Source of the DNA: CANHEE01 sp043777755
GTDB lineage: Bacteria; Bacteroidota; Bacteroidia; Chitinophagales; Saprospiraceae
DNA length: 10,521 nucleotides
Direction: 5' to 3'
Assembly (NCBI GenBank): GCA_043777755.1
Contig: JAYWHK010000122.1
Coordinates: forward strand, 1-10,521
The position numbers were made by a program, and so were the translations under genes. Below are positions 6,051 through 10,521 of this stretch, piece after piece. The notes beneath the pieces were generated by a model that saw only the letters and a program-made list of their open reading frames with translations, did no database searches and was not told the DNA's origin. How positions within the stretch are numbered: the first letter of the stretch is position 1; each line of letters begins with the position of its first letter.

Positions 6051-7514
6051 TTACGCTAAGATTTTCTTTTCAATCCAATCAGAAAGCATCAAATAATCCT
6101 TTTTTAATTCGACGATTTTGGTCAATTCTATTTTGGCATTGTTTAAGATGGTCGAAGCGTTTTTAGTATAAGTTTTACCAGACATTCGTTGCATTAAAGC
6201 CAAAAAGAATTTTTCGTAATCAGAGTCAAAACTGTATTTTTTGAATAAATATTTTGCATTTTGAATCAAATACAGGACATATTTTTCGTCTTTTTTCTCT
6301 TTGTAAATCAAAATCCGCAACATCAACATTTTAATAAAAATATAGTTGTTTGACTTATAATCGTAGTTGCCTTCAACGAATGGTTCTATCAATTGCAAAG
6401 ATTTATCGCTCATATTGAGTTGGAAATAAGAATAAGCAATACTGTAAATCAAGTGCATTCTGTTGTGTTGGTCTGTATATTGGCTAATTTCTTCCTCTTG
6501 TACATTCTGTGTGATTTCGTGGTACATTTTGTTTTCTTTCAAAAGCCAAAACTGAATAATCAAAATAATTTCATTGCAAAACTGAATGTCTAATTTGTAC
6601 GTAAAACCTTGAATTTCAGCTTCTAATAACTTTAAAAGCATATTGGCTTTCTCTTTTTGAACGTTGGATTCGTTTGTTCCAGGTATTTTTAACAACCAAT
6701 TGAAGTAGGATTGTACTTGAATCAAAAACATTCGAGGCAACAACTGCATCAAGTTTCTTTCTTCTTTCCACATTGCTATGATTTCTTCATATTGCTCAAA
6801 ACCTGCGGTGTAATTCCCTGTAAAAAGTAAATTATTGGCGATATTAAACTTATGTGTATTCAATGTCCAGAAATTCTTGCTGACCAAATCTTCTTTACCC
6901 AAATCAAATATTTTTTGAAAAACAGCTACATCAAAAGATTCTCGGTAATAATTCAAGGAAATTTGACTTAATAAGTCAATATATTGGTGTTGCAGTTCCA
7001 ATTCCCGTATGATTTCATCGCTATTTTCTTTCAATACAGCCAATTCTTCTTTTGAAATATTTTCATACCTACTAAAATTATGGATAATGTATTCTTGACG
7101 ATTGATGAGCAATTGTTCTTCGTAAAGATGGTTTTTGATGGCAATTTTTTTACAGATTTCCAGTTCTTGCCAAGCCATTTTATGCAGACTTCGATTTGAT
7201 AAGGCATAATACCTGGCTAAACGTCGATTGATTTCGACATAAGCTCGGTTTTTTTCTGATTCGACGATGATTTCAAATATTTTCTCTTGCATATAAGAGA
7301 CCACCGACGAAAAATAGCCCGAAGTGTAGTTGGTGCTACGCTCAGGAAATTTTTTTTCAAAATAAGTTCTTAATTCACTGTAATCTAAGGATTTCGTTTT
7401 GTGAATATAATCTAAAACGGTAACGAAGTCACTACTTGTTACATTTTTGATTTTAAATTCACGACGTTCAGAAGGTGTTAAACTGAGGACAAGTTGAATA
7501 ATTTCAGACCTCAT
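6051..7514 (-). CDS. Uncharacterised helix-rich (TPR-like) protein
   Basis: I do not recognise a named family. The 487 residues are almost entirely predicted helix: charged and aromatic amphipathic segments such as RRLARYYALSNRSLHKMAWQE (about 97-117), then paired helices with Tyr/Phe/Leu spacing to the end, as in a TPR-type solenoid. The N-terminus (residues 9-22, VLSLTPSERREFKI) resembles a motif I recall at the start of several Bacteroidota helical-repeat proteins (S-L-x-x-x-E-K/R-R-x-F-K), followed by a winged-helix-sized segment (about 25-85) with FVTVLDYIHKTKSLDYSELRTYFEKKF. There is no signal peptide, membrane segment or catalytic motif, so a cytoplasmic scaffold or adaptor is likely. 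The ATG at 7514 has no strong Shine-Dalgarno. It converges with mnmE and is preceded by a 315-base AT-rich gap, so it is probably transcribed alone. Confidence 0.85.
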   Translation of the reverse strand: MRSEIIQLVLSLTPSERREFKIKNVTSSDFVTVLDYIHKTKSLDYSELRTYFEKKFPERSTNYTSGYFSSVVSYMQEKIFEIIVESEKNRAYVEINRRLARYYALSNRSLHKMAWQELEICKKIAIKNHLYEEQLLINRQEYIIHNFSRYENISKEELAVLKENSDEIIRELELQHQYIDLLSQISLNYYRESFDVAVFQKIFDLGKEDLVSKNFWTLNTHKFNIANNLLFTGNYTAGFEQYEEIIAMWKEERNLMQLLPRMFLIQVQSYFNWLLKIPGTNESNVQKEKANMLLKLLEAEIQGFTYKLDIQFCNEIILIIQFWLLKENKMYHEITQNVQEEEISQYTDQHNRMHLIYSIAYSYFQLNMSDKSLQLIEPFVEGNYDYKSNNYIFIKMLMLRILIYKEKKDEKYVLYLIQNAKYLFKKYSFDSDYEKFFLALMQRMSGKTYTKNASTILNNAKIELTKIVELKKDYLMLSDWIEKKILA

Positions 7515-7829
7515 AAGGGAGTATGTAAATGGTTTTGTTGTTGGTTTTATAAATGTTTTGACAATGTAAAAGTAGTGCTTCTTTATGTATTATTTGCCTT
7601 TTACGAGTTTTTTTTACATTGCTCTTTTTTGCTTACATTATTGACAATTTGTTTTTAGGCATTTGTTTTTTTCTTATATTTTACAATATTTTCTTTGTAT
7701 AAACAATCATTTTAAGATGAAATATTATTGTTATATATGTTTTTTGTAAAAAAAATCAATTTGAATATTTGTTTAATAATATTTATTTTTAGTAAAAGAA
7801 GACCGTGGTTTTTCAAAATCTTTTTGATT
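7515..7829. other. AT-rich intergenic region without a gene
   Basis: These 315 bases lie between the 3' end of recQ and the start of the helical protein gene and are rich in T-runs. No open frame, tRNA or long inverted repeat is visible. The best promoter-like sequence for the minus-strand gene is TACTTTTA (7567-7574, read on the minus strand), one base off TAnnTTTG and without a clear -33 box. A short AAAATC-TTTTT-GATTTT hairpin (7815-7831) at the recQ stop codon could weakly terminate recQ. Confidence 0.55.
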
Positions 7830-9728
7830 TTACAAGCTAATTTTGTCACCATCCTTTTTTAAAAAACCTTCTTCTATCAAATATTCTAATGTTTTTAGGA
7901 CTTTTTCTTGGCGATTTGTCGCAAACGAATCTACGATTTGGCGAATAGTAAGTATTTCTTTTTTTAGTAAAAAAACAATTTTTTCTTTGTATCGCTCAAA
8001 GTCTTCATCGTTCATGCGGTGTTTTTTTTCATCAAGGCAAAAATCACAAGTGCCGCATTTGGAAGCGTCAGTTTCGCCAAAATAATCGAGCAACATTCGG
8101 CTGCGGCATTTTGGCGTATTGAGGTAAGCAATCATTTTTTCGATGCGAAAAAGATAGCGTTCTTTACGAAATTGGTAGAGTTTTGTGTCAATTGTGATGT
8201 CGTCAGCATTTAATCTTTCTTTCAAAAAAGTCAATTGCGGCTTATCTTTTTTGGGATAATAATCCAAAACACCTTCTTTTTTCAAAATTTCTAACAAACG
8301 CACCAATTCATCTTTGTTAATACGCATAGCGTGCGCCAATGCAGATTCGTTGATAAAAGTTGGTGCTGAAAACACACCTTCATAAGCACGAGTTACGGTT
8401 TTTAAGATGGCTTCGTACTTTCTATTTCGCAGCTGAAAAGCATAAAATTCTTCTCGATTGAGTTTTAATAGCAAACTTGAAGGTATAAAAACAGATTCTG
8501 TCATGGCAATCCAGCCAGCTTGTTCGAGTACTTTTAGTGCGCTCAAAACCTCCAATTGATTGTCAAAACGAAAATTTTTAGCAAACTCCACAAGGTCAAA
8601 GTCATAGCTTTCTCCTTCGCCACTTCCGATGCCCAACTGAAAATAAGACCCTAAAGCTCGATAAACTTGACGAATGGTTTTGACAGGAGGAAAAGACGTT
8701 TCGTAACCATTTTTCAAGATAGTTTCGTCGTATTTGTTCCAAAGCAAGACGGCATAAGCTTTGAGTTCATCTCGACCACCACGACCTGCTTCTTGAAAAT
8801 AGGCTTCCATATTGTCAGGAACATCAATATGAACCACCGTTCGGACGTTGGGTTTGTCGATACCCATTCCAAAAGCGTTGGTACTAACCATGATTCGAGT
8901 GCGGTCATTTATCCAAGCCTCTTGTTTTTCGCTGCGTTCTTCTGCGCCCAGACCAGCATGATAATAGTCCGCAACGATGCCATTTTGCTGTAAAAAAAAA
9001 GCAATTTCTTTCGTTTTTCGCCTGCTTCGTACATAAACAACACCAGAACCAGGCACTTTTTTCAATATATCAACAGTTTTAGCAATTTTGTCATCTGATT
9101 CCACAATAACGTAAGCCAAATTCGACCTCGAAAAGCTCTTTTGGAAAATATTTTCACGGCGAAAAGCCAATTTTTCTTGAATATCAATCACCACTTCTGG
9201 CGTTGCGGTTGCCGTCAAAGCCAAAATTGGTGTATTGGGTAAATGAACTCGAATTGCAGCAATATTCAAGTAAGGCGGACGAAAATCATAGCCCCATTGC
9301 GAAACGCAGTGCGCTTCGTCAATCGCTAAAAGGTTGATATTCATCCGTTTAATGCGTTCAATGGCAAGTTCTGTGGTCAAACGCTCAGGCGAAAGGTAGA
9401 GGAATTTTAAGTGACCATTAACGGCTTCATCTAATATGCGGTCTATATCACGATGCGCCATGCCCGAAAAAATGGCTTTTGCAGGAATACCACGTTTTTG
9501 AAGGTTATAAACTTGGTCTTTCATCAGTGCAATCAATGGCGAAATAACGACGCAAACACCATCTCGACACAAAGCTGGCACTTGAAAACAAATAGACTTC
9601 CCACCACCAGTTGGCAGCAACGCCAAGGTGTCTTTACCTTCTAAAACACTACGAATAATGTCTTCTTGCAAAGGACGAAACGTACTATAACCCCAATATT
9701 CTTGTAAAATTGCCGTTGGCTCTTGCAT
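7830..9728 (-). CDS. recQ: RecQ-family ATP-dependent DNA helicase, short Bacteroidota-type domain order
   Basis: This 3'-5' superfamily 2 helicase would unwind DNA in recombination and fork repair. Motifs in order: motif 0 YWGYSTFRPLQ (11-21), Walker A LPTGGGKS (38-45, Lys44), motif Ia SPLIALMKDQ (63-72), DEAH (137-140), the RecQ aromatic loop SQWGYDFRP (143-151), TATAT (172-176), motif V STNAFGMGIDKPNVR (282-296) and motif VI QEAGRGGRD (312-320) with the arginine finger. The zinc ligands Cys541, 558, 561 and 564 keep the E. coli spacing (16, 2, 2). However, they lie about 229 residues after the start of motif VI, against roughly 57 in E. coli as I recall. The intervening 320-535 holds winged-helix-like sequence (about 375-420 and 455-500). 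A final wing-like segment (575-632) follows the zinc site, and there is no HRDC domain. The start ATG is 19 bases after the upstream gene's stop, which suggests co-transcription. Confidence 0.9.
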   Translation of the reverse strand: MQEPTAILQEYWGYSTFRPLQEDIIRSVLEGKDTLALLPTGGGKSICFQVPALCRDGVCVVISPLIALMKDQVYNLQKRGIPAKAIFSGMAHRDIDRILDEAVNGHLKFLYLSPERLTTELAIERIKRMNINLLAIDEAHCVSQWGYDFRPPYLNIAAIRVHLPNTPILALTATATPEVVIDIQEKLAFRRENIFQKSFSRSNLAYVIVESDDKIAKTVDILKKVPGSGVVYVRSRRKTKEIAFFLQQNGIVADYYHAGLGAEERSEKQEAWINDRTRIMVSTNAFGMGIDKPNVRTVVHIDVPDNMEAYFQEAGRGGRDELKAYAVLLWNKYDETILKNGYETSFPPVKTIRQVYRALGSYFQLGIGSGEGESYDFDLVEFAKNFRFDNQLEVLSALKVLEQAGWIAMTESVFIPSSLLLKLNREEFYAFQLRNRKYEAILKTVTRAYEGVFSAPTFINESALAHAMRINKDELVRLLEILKKEGVLDYYPKKDKPQLTFLKERLNADDITIDTKLYQFRKERYLFRIEKMIAYLNTPKCRSRMLLDYFGETDASKCGTCDFCLDEKKHRMNDEDFERYKEKIVFLLKKEILTIRQIVDSFATNRQEKVLKTLEYLIEEGFLKKDGDKISL

Positions 9729-9747
9729 ATAAATACTCAGAAATCCT

Positions 9748-10521
9748 TTAATTTAATAAAACCTTTTGCCAATCGTCGATTGTTCTTTTTTTAGTACTAA
9801 AATTAATACCAACACCAACGATTTTTTTATTTTCAAGAGCGTATTTGTCAGCATAATTTTTTTCATTGATTTGCTCGATTGCTTCCGCTGCGGTCATGTC
9901 AATCTTAAACTCAAAAATATAAACATATTCGTTTGTTTTAATCACAGCGTCCATTCTACCGTCGGACGTATGGACTTCACTTTCCATCAACCAGCCCAAA
10001 TACTTGAAATGCAAATGCACCAAAGCATGATAAAACGCTTCTTTTTGTTTTCCAAAAAGAATGGCAGGAATATCTCGTAACATTGTTTTTATCACTTTTA
10101 CGACCAATTCCACATTGTTTTTCAAAAAAGCATCTTCTAATAAAAGAACTGGCGTTGCACTTTCTGTTAAATCCTGACCTCGCATGGTCGCCATCAAATG
10201 GTTTGCCATGGATTGCTCGACTTCTCGGTTTGGATAATCCAAAGTCAAAAAACCATTCATACGGTTCATTTTTTTGATGGTCAAATAGCCTGTTTGGAAA
10301 AACAAAGTCCTCAAATCCAAGTTTTCGATTTCGTAACTATGCACCATTGCGGCTGTCACCCTTATATTGTTAAAATTATACGACTTTTTTTCTTTTATTA
10401 AATCAATCAAAAACTTAGGCGAACCTGTTTGAAACCAATAATCTTGAAATTTTTTATGGCTAAAAAAATTAATCAACGAAAAAGGATTATAGACTGTATT
10501 TTCACCATCCCAACTGTAGCC
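9748..10521 (-). CDS. AAA-ATPase-like protein with C-terminal PD-(D/E)XK domain (partial, N-terminus outside window)
   Basis: The minus frame is open to the edge of the window, so the 257 residues seen are the C-terminal half of a protein usually of about 500-550 residues. It begins GYSWDGENTVYNPFSLINFF, the stretch that in this family follows the P-loop ATPase-like domain, then FQDYWFQTGSPKFLIDLI. The last 100 residues carry the nuclease-like core: ESEVHTSDGRMDAVI, YVYIFEFKI (Asp191, Glu204 and Lys206 of the visible part), then AAEAIEQINEKNYADKY and VGINFSTKKRTIDDW. This matches the AAA-ATPase_like (PF09820) plus PDDEXK_9 (PF08011) pair, which is often present in many copies per genome in Bacteroidota; its function is unproven. 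The ATPase motifs cannot be checked here. A TTG at 10474-10476 within the frame should not be taken as the start. The recQ gene follows after 19 bases. Confidence 0.88.
   Translation of the reverse strand, partial: GYSWDGENTVYNPFSLINFFSHKKFQDYWFQTGSPKFLIDLIKEKKSYNFNNIRVTAAMVHSYEIENLDLRTLFFQTGYLTIKKMNRMNGFLTLDYPNREVEQSMANHLMATMRGQDLTESATPVLLLEDAFLKNNVELVVKVIKTMLRDIPAILFGKQKEAFYHALVHLHFKYLGWLMESEVHTSDGRMDAVIKTNEYVYIFEFKIDMTAAEAIEQINEKNYADKYALENKKIVGVGINFSTKKRTIDDWQKVLLN

Noticed and set aside
10474..10476. TTG as the start codon of the AAA-ATPase-like/PD-(D/E)XK gene
   Set aside because: The frame continues upstream to the window edge and the added residues (GYSWDGENTVYNPFS) are typical of this family, so the gene is truncated by the window.

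Overview
The window looks like chromosomal DNA of a low-GC member of the Bacteroidota, probably the Cytophagia/Flexibacter side, although the genus cannot be fixed from sequence alone. The evidence is the AT-rich composition, the lack of Shine-Dalgarno sequences before most genes, two TATCTTTG boxes matching the Bacteroidota -7 promoter consensus TAnnTTTG, and a gene set typical of the phylum: GH65 phosphorylase with beta-phosphoglucomutase, GxxExxY protein, short RecQ, and AAA-ATPase-like/PD-(D/E)XK protein.

Layout. Positions 1-60 may hold the tail of a plus-strand gene, followed by a 22-bp hairpin repeat (87-138) and a terminator (151-191). A minus-strand maltose-use block follows: beta-phosphoglucomutase (4228-3575) and a GH65 maltose phosphorylase (2519-204). 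Together they would turn maltose and phosphate into glucose and glucose 6-phosphate. The two genes are split by about 1 kb (2536-3567) made of six head-to-tail copies of a hairpin-forming element. One copy carries a GxxExxY nuclease-fold gene inside its loop. The 306-base region 4229-4534 holds two divergent -7 promoter boxes and a 20-codon reading frame that looks like the leftover N-terminus of a PD-(D/E)XK family gene. Plus-strand mnmE (4535-5956) follows and carries a perfect 36-bp palindrome that fills exactly 12 codons of its G domain. A bidirectional terminator (5987-6033) separates mnmE from a minus-strand alpha-helical protein of unknown function (7514-6051). After a 315-base AT-rich gap come a minus-strand RecQ helicase with an unusual domain order (9728-7830) and, 19 bases upstream of it, the C-terminal part of an AAA-ATPase-like/PD-(D/E)XK protein that runs off the window.

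The conserved genes are ordinary metabolism (maltose), tRNA modification (mnmE) and DNA maintenance (recQ). The unusual material is a layer of small mobile or selfish-looking sequence laid over them: the TIR-like hairpin array with its GxxExxY cargo, the in-frame palindrome in mnmE, the hairpin near the left end, and three relatives of the PD-(D/E)XK fold at different stages of integrity. The best candidate for an undescribed system is the GxxExxY gene inside the hairpin array. Its cargo-free neighbours look like internally deleted derivatives of the same element.
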